From assembly GCF_023716465.1 (NCBI RefSeq), contig NZ_CP092415.1:1031501-1095500 (forward strand): 64,000 nucleotides of DNA, read 5' to 3'. The DNA is from Flagellimonas marinaquae (lineage in GTDB: Bacteria; Bacteroidota; Bacteroidia; Flavobacteriales; Flavobacteriaceae). The position numbers were made by a program, and so were the translations under genes. The notes beneath the pieces are model-generated. The model had not been told where the DNA came from, did no database searches, and saw nothing but the letters and a program-made list of their open reading frames with translations. Within the stretch, counting starts at the first letter, position 1. Every line of letters starts with the position of its first letter. Below, piece by piece: positions 38,371 through 46,032 of this stretch.

Positions 38371-38973
38371 TTATTCTTCTTCTTTAATCGTCATTAGCCC
38401 AAATGTTTTGTGGGCCTTAAAAAAAGTAAAATCCTTATTAAAATCCATCCCTTCACCATCCATTACGGTTCCATCTTCGGGATTTGTGTACTTAAAAGTG
38501 GATTCTGTAAATATCCAATTGTTCTTTTGGTCGAAAAATAACTGGTCGGTTTCCAGTTTTTTTCCGTCGTGGGTCTCTATGACCACATTTCCTTGCAAAT
38601 CTATCAAATTAGTTTGTGAATATTGGATTCCATAATCCGCAACCACTGTACTTTTTTGATTTTCGTCGTCGTAAAACTCCACCTGAAGTCCTTCGGGAAA
38701 GGTTTTAAACTTGAATCTTTGATTATCAAAATCCTCGGACAACGGACTGGACAAAACGGCAATCCGTTTGGAATGTGCAGAATCCTGCGTTCCCATGGCC
38801 TCTTTGGTCTCGGTATAGGTCAAGGTAAAATTATGGGCCACTCCTTGCGGATACAATGGTTTTACGGCTTCTTCACCTACTCTCCGGTAGTCGTCCCCAC
38901 AGGACATAAAAAGCATTGCCACGGTAAAAACCGTGGCAAAACTGTTTAAAATATGTTTGGATGTTTGTTTCAC
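38371..38973 (-). CDS. lptC: LPS export protein LptC (lipoprotein form)
   Basis: Periplasmic component of the Lpt bridge that moves LPS to the outer membrane. I choose the GTG at 38973 (200 aa), 1 bp after the stop of the upstream TPR gene, giving signal MKQTSKHILNSFATVFTVAMLFMSC; another GTG at 38997 would overlap that gene by 23 bp. The mature region has the LptC/OstA jelly-roll repeats, for example VVADYGIQYSQTNLIDLQGNVVIETHDGKKLETDQLFFDQKNNWI. The neighbouring lpxB and other envelope genes fit. Confidence 0.9.
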   Translation of the reverse strand: MKQTSKHILNSFATVFTVAMLFMSCGDDYRRVGEEAVKPLYPQGVAHNFTLTYTETKEAMGTQDSAHSKRIAVLSSPLSEDFDNQRFKFKTFPEGLQVEFYDDENQKSTVVADYGIQYSQTNLIDLQGNVVIETHDGKKLETDQLFFDQKNNWIFTESTFKYTNPEDGTVMDGEGMDFNKDFTFFKAHKTFGLMTIKEEE

Positions 38974-38974
38974 C

Positions 38975-40345
38975 TTATAAACTAGGTACTTTAACACTAC
39001 CTCCTACCCAACAGCTAAAGGTAATGGTCTGACCGGCTTTTCCTGAACTAAAGATCATTTCTTTGGTGGGAGCCTTTGCACTGTAACTTGCGGCTGTTTG
39101 GTTGGCACGTCCGCTCAATGCGGGATCAACCCTACCTGCCTTTCTTGCCATTTCGGCTGCTTTCCAGTACATCGCTCTTTTCTCGAACGGTGTGCTACCA
39201 CAATCGTTGGCACTGGTCGCGTAAAGGTTGGCAATCAACAAATATGCTTTACCATTTGCCGGGTTGGCCTCGGTAGCTTTAAGTGCGTAGCTTCTTGCTT
39301 GTGATTTACTAGACCTTCTAACGGTTGTTGCAATCTTGTAAAGAATCTCAGATTTTTTGTACGCATCGGTTTCCAATTCCACAGCTTTGTTGAAATCGGC
39401 CAAAGCACCTTTTGTGTCTCCTGCTTTTTGTTTTAATACACCGCCATACATATATGCATCTGCTGATGGATCCAAAGCCAACTGGGCCTCGAACAACTTT
39501 CTGAACATAGGGTCGTCCGTGCATTCTTTGGAGAACATTCTACCCACGGCACGCTTTACCCATTTTACGTCGTCCTTTTTCTCATCAAAGCTTTTCTCGT
39601 ACAATGGAATTAGGTTATCGCAATCTGCCAGAGCACCTAATTTGGAGTCTACACTGCTTGCTACCTTACCGAATGATTCGGAGTTTACCGTGGCTACCCT
39701 AAGGGTTCTTTTTTCTTTAGAGGTCAATGTTCCCAAAGAGTCTTTTGGAAGAAGTTTGGTTACCACATCGGTCAACTTTTTATTTTCTTCTTCAATTTTT
39801 CCTGTAACATCATCGTAGGTATTGAATACATCCTGAAGGTCTTTTTTACCAGACCCGTGCAAGTCCACTAAACTTGAGAAGTATAGGTACAATGCTCTCG
39901 GATTGGTGAAATTGGCCTGATCTTCTTGGAAGGCCTTGTCCAACAAGTTGAACAATTGCTCGTCCGATGCCATTTTGTTCTCGTACATCAATAGCGCTTT
40001 GTCTATAGCTACACCTGCTTTGCTGTACTTGGTTGGGAAATATTTTAGGCTGTTATCGTACAACGCCATCAAATCCTGAATAAAGGCATCTTTCTCTGCT
40101 CCTGTGGAGCTATCTATTTTTGCCTTTAGGATACGCTCTCCATAGGAGAAATTTGCTTTGTTGATATCTGGGCAACTTTCGTAAACCATTTTCCATGGTT
40201 CGTAAGCTGCATCGTAGTTTTTCACCTTTACGTGTTCTGCGTAAATAGACAGATTGGTCATACACTCGGGGTTCTGTGCTTGTGCCATACTTAATCCCGC
40301 CAACATCGTGACCATTATCATTGTTAAGTAGTGTCTCTTTTTCAT
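38975..40345 (-). CDS. Secreted tetratricopeptide-repeat protein
   Basis: A 456-residue protein from ATG 40345, which begins with the signal peptide MKKRHYLTMIMVTMLAGLSMAQAQ; ten extra upstream codons are in frame but spoil the signal. The mature part is helical with TPR-like units, clearest at VLKQKAGDTKGALADFNKAVELETDAYKKSEILYKIA and ALKATEANPANGKAYLLIANLYA. Homologues next to lptC are common in Flavobacteriia. It is probably a periplasmic or outer-membrane scaffold; no enzyme motif is seen. Confidence 0.88.
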   Translation of the reverse strand: MKKRHYLTMIMVTMLAGLSMAQAQNPECMTNLSIYAEHVKVKNYDAAYEPWKMVYESCPDINKANFSYGERILKAKIDSSTGAEKDAFIQDLMALYDNSLKYFPTKYSKAGVAIDKALLMYENKMASDEQLFNLLDKAFQEDQANFTNPRALYLYFSSLVDLHGSGKKDLQDVFNTYDDVTGKIEEENKKLTDVVTKLLPKDSLGTLTSKEKRTLRVATVNSESFGKVASSVDSKLGALADCDNLIPLYEKSFDEKKDDVKWVKRAVGRMFSKECTDDPMFRKLFEAQLALDPSADAYMYGGVLKQKAGDTKGALADFNKAVELETDAYKKSEILYKIATTVRRSSKSQARSYALKATEANPANGKAYLLIANLYATSANDCGSTPFEKRAMYWKAAEMARKAGRVDPALSGRANQTAASYSAKAPTKEMIFSSGKAGQTITFSCWVGGSVKVPSL

Positions 40346-40447
40346 CTTACTAATTTTAAAGCTGTTAAAGTACAAATTTTCATTAAAAAATCCTTCAATA
40401 GGACTTTCTATGGGTGGTTATTTATTAATTTTTCAAAAAATGGGCTT

Positions 40448-41713
40448 TTAATTTATTTTTCTTTGCTGAAACCATCTATCATTTAATGATAAGCCCACAT
40501 TAACTTTGAAATAACTTTCCTCTATAAGGTTAGCATCGGTTGTTCCACGTCTTCCCAATTCAAATCCTAGGTTAAGATTGGAGAAGGATGACCCCAGCGG
40601 TAGACCAAGTCCAAAAGTTATGCCAAAATTATTTATTTCTTTTTCGTTCACTACCAAACCGCTTACATCGTAACGTAGGCCCGCACGATAGGTTACGCGT
40701 TTAAAGTAGCCCGATAATGCCCGGTAATCCGGTACCCAATACCCTCCAAAGGCGTAGGTGTTCGCATCGGAATAGGTTACATTTTCGAGTCCTAAAAATC
40801 TATTTTCAAAATCGCTCATTTGCTGAAAACTGTACTCTGCTCCTAAAAACCATTTCTTATTTTCACCAAAACCAAGACCCAAAGTGGTCCTAGTAGGGAT
40901 TTTTAATTCGGTATTCCTAAGGTTGGAAGCATCCAAATCGACATCGACCACCTCAACATTGTTTCCATTGGAAAGCGAAAAAGACCCCAGGGTCTGCGTG
41001 TTTTTAGACACTAAATTCCCTTGTGTGTTGACCAAGACCGAAGTATACAGCGTGTATTTATCCTTAATGGTAGGGTTGTAATTCAAGGCATATTTAAAAT
41101 CGTATCCATTTATTTTGGATTCGCGATTGTCCAATGTCCCAAACTGGACATCTTCGACACTTTGTATCCTCTGATATTCCAGGTTTCCAAAGTTATAGTT
41201 GACCGTTACCCCCAAACTCAAATTTTTAATGGGTTCAAACCCGACCGATGCGTACAATCGGTTTATACCTCCATCGCCTTCGTAAATATTGGTCACTTCG
41301 GCACCTTGTACATTGTCCATCACCGAGTTAAGACTATATCCCACCGAGGAGTAGGGCATTATCCCAAATCCGACTCCCAATTTATCCGCTATGGGAAAAC
41401 CAATGGACAGATAATCTAAATTGGTCACGGATAGATTCTGCTCTTCGTTGAAGTCTTTTAGTCGGTATTCCCTATGGGAAATCCCTGCCGTGTATGTGGT
41501 CAATTTTAGCTTGGAGTATGCCGCCGGGTTGGACAAATTGATATGGATACTATCTCCGTACATACTTACACCGCCCATCATTTGGTTATCTACCGTCCCG
41601 TTGTTCCGATGGTCGCCCACTCCAAAGTAAGAGTATGGCGATATTGTTCCATTTTGTGCGAACAGACCATGGGCCGCCACGCAGAAAAAAGCGATCAAAA
41701 TTTGTTTAATCAT
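40448..41713 (-). CDS. Outer-membrane beta-barrel protein of unknown role
   Basis: A 421-residue protein with a signal peptide (MIKQILIAFFCVAAHGLFAQ) and an N-terminal NGTISPYSYFGVGDH motif common in Bacteroidota outer-membrane transport proteins, then alternating aromatic beta strands (LYASVGFEPIKNLSLGVTVNYNFG; FGENKKWFLGAEYSFQ; VTYRAGLRYD) and an aromatic-rich C-terminal strand. It resembles FadL/PorV-type barrels in pattern. It begins directly after the coaX stop with no gap, so the two are co-transcribed. Confidence 0.88.
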   Translation of the reverse strand: MIKQILIAFFCVAAHGLFAQNGTISPYSYFGVGDHRNNGTVDNQMMGGVSMYGDSIHINLSNPAAYSKLKLTTYTAGISHREYRLKDFNEEQNLSVTNLDYLSIGFPIADKLGVGFGIMPYSSVGYSLNSVMDNVQGAEVTNIYEGDGGINRLYASVGFEPIKNLSLGVTVNYNFGNLEYQRIQSVEDVQFGTLDNRESKINGYDFKYALNYNPTIKDKYTLYTSVLVNTQGNLVSKNTQTLGSFSLSNGNNVEVVDVDLDASNLRNTELKIPTRTTLGLGFGENKKWFLGAEYSFQQMSDFENRFLGLENVTYSDANTYAFGGYWVPDYRALSGYFKRVTYRAGLRYDVSGLVVNEKEINNFGITFGLGLPLGSSFSNLNLGFELGRRGTTDANLIEESYFKVNVGLSLNDRWFQQRKIN

Positions 41714-42442
41714 TCAGTTTGTGTTGTATTCCAGTAGGCAATTTAACCCCTCCAAGAGAAATTTGGAGTTCGCAAATATGGTGTTTTTTAGCCTTTTGTC
41801 AAAAAAATGGGAGTCTCCGCCTGTTAAAATAACTGTTAAATCTTGAAAACGAGATCGATATTGATCGATAACACCGTCTACCTCTTGGACTACACCATTG
41901 ATTACACCACTGTGCATGCAGGATTCGGTAGAATTCCCGATTATATCCAAAAACTCATCTGGCTTTAGCAAAGGTAGTCCGGCCGTTTGATCGTGCATGG
42001 CATTGTACCTCATTTGCACGCCCGGGGAAATAGCTCCTCCGACATATTCTCCGATATTGTTCACCAAATCGTACGTTATGCACGTGCCCGCATCGATAAC
42101 CAAAGTATTCCCCCTTGGGTTATGGTGATACGCTGCAGCAGCTAGGGCAACTCTATCCACCCCTAAGGTCTGTGGCGTGGCATAACTGTTTTTAAATGGG
42201 ACTCTGGATGCATTGGTCAGTACGTGCACTTTGCAGAAAAGAGCAACCACATCCCGCTCTTTTCGGTCCAATTTACCCACAGACGATAGAATAGCTTGGT
42301 TGATCTGCGGATATTTTTCGAAGAGTTCCTTGATTTTTGATAAAAACAAACCGGATTCCGTTGTTTGATGAAAAATAATCCTTCCGTTCTCAAAAACAGC
42401 GAATTTGATGAGTGTATTACCGATGTCGATGACCAAGTTCAT
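41714..42442 (-). CDS. coaX: Type III pantothenate kinase CoaX
   Basis: Phosphorylates pantothenate in the first step of CoA synthesis. The 242 residues show the ASKHA-fold motifs LVIDIGNTLIKFAVF at the N-terminus, LGVDRVALAAAAYH near 95 and LVIDAGTCITYDLVN near 115, plus GGAISPGVQMRYNAMHDQTAGLP. It is the first gene of the minus-strand envelope operon and is divergent from tRNA-Phe. Confidence 0.96.
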   Translation of the reverse strand: MNLVIDIGNTLIKFAVFENGRIIFHQTTESGLFLSKIKELFEKYPQINQAILSSVGKLDRKERDVVALFCKVHVLTNASRVPFKNSYATPQTLGVDRVALAAAAYHHNPRGNTLVIDAGTCITYDLVNNIGEYVGGAISPGVQMRYNAMHDQTAGLPLLKPDEFLDIIGNSTESCMHSGVINGVVQEVDGVIDQYRSRFQDLTVILTGGDSHFFDKRLKNTIFANSKFLLEGLNCLLEYNTN

Positions 42443-42494
42443 ATTACAAAGATCGGGAATTGAAAAAAATCGGCACCTTTTTTTCCAGTTTTTG

Positions 42495-42525
42495 TTTGTA
42501 TATCCTAATTTTGAAATTATATTTG
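42495..42525 (+). promoter_or_regulatory. Bacteroidota-type promoter of tRNA-Phe
   Basis: A -33 element TTTG (42495-42498) and a -7 element TATATTTG (42518-42525, matching TAnnTTTG) are separated by 19 bp, the consensus spacing for the Bacteroidota primary sigma factor. The tRNA begins 17 bp downstream. Confidence 0.8.
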
Positions 42526-42542
42526 CACCCGCTTTAGGGCAT

Positions 42543-42615
<73 letters not shown>

Positions 42616-42631
42616 CTTTTAATTTTCACAG

Positions 42632-42671
42632 AAGCTCTGTAGGTCAACGACTTACGGAGCTTTTCTTTTTT
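42632..42671 (+). terminator. Element-borne terminator downstream of tRNA-Phe
   Basis: A 14-bp stem (42632-42645 with 42649-42662, two G-T wobble positions) with a 3-nt loop is followed by a T-rich tract to 42671. It stands where the native tRNA terminator would have been before integration. Confidence 0.78.
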
Positions 42672-42673
42672 CA

Positions 42674-42693
42674 GGGGACGAATGAGGGGACGA
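42674..42693 (+). repeat. Left pair of integrase-arm-like repeats
   Basis: GGGGACGA occurs at 42674-42681 and 42686-42693, 12 bp apart, 57 bp inside attL. The same octamer pair with identical spacing and orientation is at 50955-50974 near attR. Repeats flanking the cores of tyrosine-recombinase elements are typical arm-binding sites; this role is inferred. Confidence 0.65.
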
Positions 42694-42710
42694 CAAAGTA
42701 TTTTAACCCA

Positions 42711-43730
42711 CTATTTCAAGGTTTGAAGATGTTCTCTATATCCCAAAAACTCTTTGTCTCGAGGATTTATCTGAAGAACATAATTTACTCTGCCTATTAA
42801 ATGCTTTAAATAGTTGGATTTTGTTTGGTTGGTTCTCTCCATATGATCTTCCAAACCATATTTAACAATAAAGTGCATTTCATTTCTTAAAATGTTCCTT
42901 ACTTTTTTAGGAACTTGAGCTTTCTTATTAACCACGATTCCTGAAATCATTTGTGGTTGATTTGGTTTCATCAACTTTTTTTTATCCTCATTTAGCTCTA
43001 ATCCAATTTTTGAAAGCTCTTTTTTAACAAGGTTTTCGATTTCATCAACTTTGATATCCCCAGAAAATGCCAAATCATCAGCATATCGAGTATACTTAAC
43101 TTTGTTGGCAATGCAATAACTAGAAACAATTTCATCAAATTCTTTCATTATAAGATTTGATAAATAAGGACTTGTAGGCGCTCCCTGTGGCAATTCCCTC
43201 TCCCTAAAACACAACTTTGCCAGTAGGTTTGCCATGCGATTAGAATAACCCATCTCTTCGAAAAGACCCTCAACTAGATCAAATCTTATTTGACCAAAAA
43301 AATTCTTGATATCCAACGTTAATACATAAGGCTCATCAGTATGATAAATTGCATGTTCTTTAATACTTCGCTTGGGAACATAAGCCTTAGCATATCTGCT
43401 TACCTTATGTTTATATAAAATTTCCTCGAGTATCCACTCCTGAATTTCCTTCAAACTGGGCAATGGCTCATGAAGTGTACGCTTTTTATTGTTTCTTTTC
43501 TTTATCTCAAAATCTCGATAAAAATACTTTGAAAACTTTACAGCACGCTTAAGGTAAGATACATTATAACCCACCAATCCACTTAAGTGGCTAATATTAT
43601 AAATAACAGGTAAATTTTTGGACAACAAGGGCTTTGCATAATTCAGACATTTCTCAATGTAGTCAGATGAAAAACCGCTTTCTTTTGCCTTTTTCGTGAA
43701 AGCTTTTGAGTAAGATTCTTGGTTAGTCAT
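42711..43730 (-). CDS. Retron-type reverse transcriptase
   Basis: A 339-residue RT of retron size. RT motifs: FEIKKRNNKKRTLHEPLPSL near 74-92, catalytic Asp in LTLDIKNFF (D140), ELPQGAPTSPYLSN (179-192) and YTRYADDLAFSG (YADD 216-219). Retron hallmarks are present in variant form: HAIYH (126-130) where most retrons have NAxxH, and ISG (262-264) where most have VTG. There is no maturase, Cas1 or protease domain. It lies 173 bp after a winged-helix gene, and this gap is a structured non-coding RNA. In retrons the RT copies the msd part of that RNA into branched multicopy ssDNA, which with the accessory proteins forms a phage-defence unit. The distal gene of the operon. Confidence 0.92.
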   Translation of the reverse strand: MTNQESYSKAFTKKAKESGFSSDYIEKCLNYAKPLLSKNLPVIYNISHLSGLVGYNVSYLKRAVKFSKYFYRDFEIKKRNNKKRTLHEPLPSLKEIQEWILEEILYKHKVSRYAKAYVPKRSIKEHAIYHTDEPYVLTLDIKNFFGQIRFDLVEGLFEEMGYSNRMANLLAKLCFRERELPQGAPTSPYLSNLIMKEFDEIVSSYCIANKVKYTRYADDLAFSGDIKVDEIENLVKKELSKIGLELNEDKKKLMKPNQPQMISGIVVNKKAQVPKKVRNILRNEMHFIVKYGLEDHMERTNQTKSNYLKHLIGRVNYVLQINPRDKEFLGYREHLQTLK

Positions 43731-43743
43731 AATTCTATTTCGA

Positions 43744-43911
43744 ATTGCTAATCCCTAATCCTTATGAACAGGGGACTACCCAGAGCCCCCGTTCGGAATA
43801 AGAACTTTTTAAAGGCAAATATCTCCGATTTTGCCTTTAAAAAGTTCGCTAGCTTGAAAGAACATTCACTATTTGGGAAGGTGACACCACCACCCATTTT
43901 CTATTAGAAAT
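43744..43911 (-). ncRNA. Candidate retron msr-msd non-coding RNA
   Basis: Read on the minus strand, the gap before the RT contains, in order: a possible a1 segment (43903-43911, overlapping the end of the winged-helix gene), a small hairpin (GGG/CCC and GGUG/CACC, 43875-43895), an AAGCUAGC segment just 5' of a perfect 18-bp hairpin with a 10-nt loop (43802-43819 with 43830-43847), a second hairpin (43761-43802, 9-bp GC-rich stem plus 5 bp beyond a 3-nt bulge, 11-nt loop), and a possible a2 segment (43744-43752, 8 of 9 paired with a1). Neither long hairpin has a U tract, so they are not terminators. The order matches a1-msr-msd-a2-RT. Exact ends and the branching G are uncertain. Confidence 0.75.
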
Positions 43912-44215
43912 CAAGTTCTGTGTTATTGGGTAAAAATATAAAACTTTTATCAAATTTTTTAACCCTACTACTGTTTTCTGGCTTTATCCACAAATTCTTA
44001 TTTGTCTCCCTAATAATATCTCTCCCCTTTTCTAAAAACTCTTTTCCCTCACCTGTTAACTCCAATTTTCTATCCACATAGACCAACAGACCCTTGTCTA
44101 CAAGTTTAGTAATAAGCTCAGAAATGTCTTTATATGTCATATTCTCCCTTAGTAGTCTTCCCACACTACCAGAATTCTGTATAACATTCAATAATAAAAT
44201 CTCGTCTCTTTTCAT
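43904..44215 (-). CDS. Winged-helix DNA-binding accessory protein of the retron
   Basis: A 103-residue protein from ATG 44215; a TTG just before it is unlikely. The N-terminal 70 residues fit a winged helix: ILLLNVIQNSGSVGRLL (helix 1), MTYKDISELITKLVDKGLLVYVD (helices 2-3), and the wing RKLELTGEGKEFLEKG. The basic/aromatic tail is not recognised. Its start overlaps the stop of the PRTase gene by one base (TGATG), showing coupling, and the ncRNA follows. Type III retrons, as I know them, combine a winged-helix protein with a PRTase-like protein. Confidence 0.82.
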   Translation of the reverse strand: MKRDEILLLNVIQNSGSVGRLLRENMTYKDISELITKLVDKGLLVYVDRKLELTGEGKEFLEKGRDIIRETNKNLWIKPENSSRVKKFDKSFIFLPNNTELDF

Positions 44216-45069
44216 CAATATTCTATTGTGTCCTCTCTAGAAAAAGGCGCATCAAAACTTTGTTTCCCTTTTCTATATTTTTTCCAAAATATTGGGAATG
44301 TATTATCAGGTGTCCTAGCCAATGTAATCAATGCTTCACATCCATTGTAGCCTAAACTAAAATGGGAGCCGCCAGGAATCATTTTTTCCATTTTAAGCAT
44401 TAAATCTATTTTCTCTTCACGTAATGGAGTTTCATTAAAATCACTAATTCCTTTTAGTGAACGGAAGTCCGAATAAAAGGCAATACCCTCTGCATCAAAG
44501 GCCTCTATAGTTTCTCTTTGAGCCGCAATAGTAAAGATACAGAGCTTATCATTTGTGATTTCTGCATTACCTCTAATCTCCTGCAAACAGTCATTTAAGG
44601 TTTCTCCAGACCCAACATAATCATCAATCAAAAAAATTGCTTCATTTGGCTTAAGTTTAAACTTATCTTGGGAAAAAAAATCAAATTTAGAGACATACTT
44701 GAACGTGATTTTCGAATATTTTTTCAATTGATTTTTTAACGCCTTAATTTGATAAATTAGAAATGAACCACTTTTAAAGCCTCCTTCATCTTCCACTTTT
44801 ATTACTGGAAACAAATAAATAGTCTTTATTTGATTTATTTTTTCCTCCTCAATACTCTCCAATGAAGCTAATATTCTTTTCGGGTATTGTGAAAAGGAAA
44901 TCCACTCATATCTCTCAATCAACTCTATTAGCAATTCACGCTCATCATTTTCAAGATTCTCTAGAAGTTTACAAAAATTGTGAAAGACAAATTCGTCAGT
45001 ATCTTTTTCATGCCAATTTTTACTTTTGAAAACTTTGTTTAGCTGTGATATAGCATCTATTGCCGTCAT
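44215..45069 (-). CDS. Phosphoribosyltransferase-like retron effector protein
   Basis: A 284-residue protein. Residues 1-85 are helical; 86-260 look like a PRTase fold, with the PRPP-loop motif AIFLIDDYVGSGETLNDCLQ (147-157 is the core, hhhDDxxxSGxT) and later strands KLCIFTIAAQRE. PRTases normally transfer ribose-5-phosphate to bases. In prokaryotic conflict systems such domains are proposed toxic effectors acting on nucleotides or nucleic acids. Coupling to a winged-helix gene and a retron RT identifies it as the likely effector. Its substrate is unknown. Confidence 0.82.
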   Translation of the reverse strand: MTAIDAISQLNKVFKSKNWHEKDTDEFVFHNFCKLLENLENDERELLIELIERYEWISFSQYPKRILASLESIEEEKINQIKTIYLFPVIKVEDEGGFKSGSFLIYQIKALKNQLKKYSKITFKYVSKFDFFSQDKFKLKPNEAIFLIDDYVGSGETLNDCLQEIRGNAEITNDKLCIFTIAAQRETIEAFDAEGIAFYSDFRSLKGISDFNETPLREEKIDLMLKMEKMIPGGSHFSLGYNGCEALITLARTPDNTFPIFWKKYRKGKQSFDAPFSREDTIEY

Positions 45070-45100
45070 AGCAACCTCCTTTTAAACTTAAATAAATTCA

Positions 45101-46006
45101 TTACAATTCATTAAAAGGGACATAAATCTTTCCAGTTTCATTTGCCTTACGCCTCTTTTTGTAAAATAAATCAGTTAAACTAATACGTCCATCTAAAACT
45201 GCTATCAAATCTAAACCATCCATAATTATGATGGATTTAAAATCTGGTGATATCGCTTGAGGGGTTAGTCCATCTACCGAAATTAAAAGTCCCATTGCTA
45301 TCTTTAATTTATTTTCTACCTTAAATGTAAAAGCTGCCAAATCCGCTCTTGTAACTTGTTGCTTCCATTTGGCTTCAATTAGATAATCAGTACCATCAAA
45401 TGTTATAACTCCATCTATTTGCTCCCCATGATTTTTGAATGAAGATTTAGGGTCTAACTCATACAATAAAAATAAATCGTTAAGAAACTTTTCAAACTCA
45501 AAGCCTCTTTGCTGAAAATTATTATTTGTTGCCAACTTATTAAAAAGTTTCCTTAACTCTAAAAGTTCAGATTCAAGAGATTTATTTTTGGCTATTTTCA
45601 ACTCAATCCCTTCTCTTCTTTTTCTTGCTCGCTCTTGTTCCTTAGTAATCTCAATATACCCCTTTGTATGTTTTCTAAGATTATCAACAGCCTGTGCAGC
45701 TCTTTGCTTTTTTGTTCCATCCTCATCCCAATAATCCAATTGAGGAAAGTCGGTTAAATCTGTTACTGACAATAGTAAGTTCATTAAATCTTCCTGATAA
45801 AGATCAGGTCTACCTGTCATTCTTTCAACAAGCTCCTTTACGCTCTCTCTTTTTGTAACATCCCAATTGATTGTTCCCAAAATTGCCCTATTATCCATGG
45901 AGTACTTCAAAAAATCTTTTAAATCATCCTTTTTCCAAGTTATGACAGATAGTGCCTCCTTGAGCGCAAGAATTGCTTGGGGGGATATTTTTTTGGAATT
46001 GGTCAT
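45101..46006 (-). CDS. PD-(D/E)xK restriction-endonuclease-like protein
   Basis: A 301-residue protein with an N-terminal helical half (1-120), a charged coiled coil (about 120-162) and a Mrr-like nuclease domain (165-290). The active-site signature is GFEFEKFLNDLF, then D198 in GEQIDGV and E211-A-K213 in YLIEAKWKQ, i.e. D-x12-ExK. It likely cleaves DNA. It lies 31 bp upstream of the PRTase gene and 26 bp downstream of the DUF4145 gene on the same strand, so it is part of the operon. No methyltransferase is nearby. It may be an independent defence gene or an extra retron component. Confidence 0.82.
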   Translation of the reverse strand: MTNSKKISPQAILALKEALSVITWKKDDLKDFLKYSMDNRAILGTINWDVTKRESVKELVERMTGRPDLYQEDLMNLLLSVTDLTDFPQLDYWDEDGTKKQRAAQAVDNLRKHTKGYIEITKEQERARKRREGIELKIAKNKSLESELLELRKLFNKLATNNNFQQRGFEFEKFLNDLFLLYELDPKSSFKNHGEQIDGVITFDGTDYLIEAKWKQQVTRADLAAFTFKVENKLKIAMGLLISVDGLTPQAISPDFKSIIIMDGLDLIAVLDGRISLTDLFYKKRRKANETGKIYVPFNEL

Positions 46007-46032
46007 TATTTTTTCTTTAAAATTTTCCCCAT

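Noticed and set aside
43748..43761. Tandem CTAATCC repeat as a CRISPR-like or phase-variable repeat
   Set aside because: Only two 7-bp units without spacers; it lies in the probable a2 region of the ncRNA and is too short to be an array.
43802..43847. The 18-bp hairpin before the RT read as a terminator
   Set aside because: No T tract follows the stem on either strand, and it lies inside an operon upstream of the RT gene; a retron msd stem explains it better.
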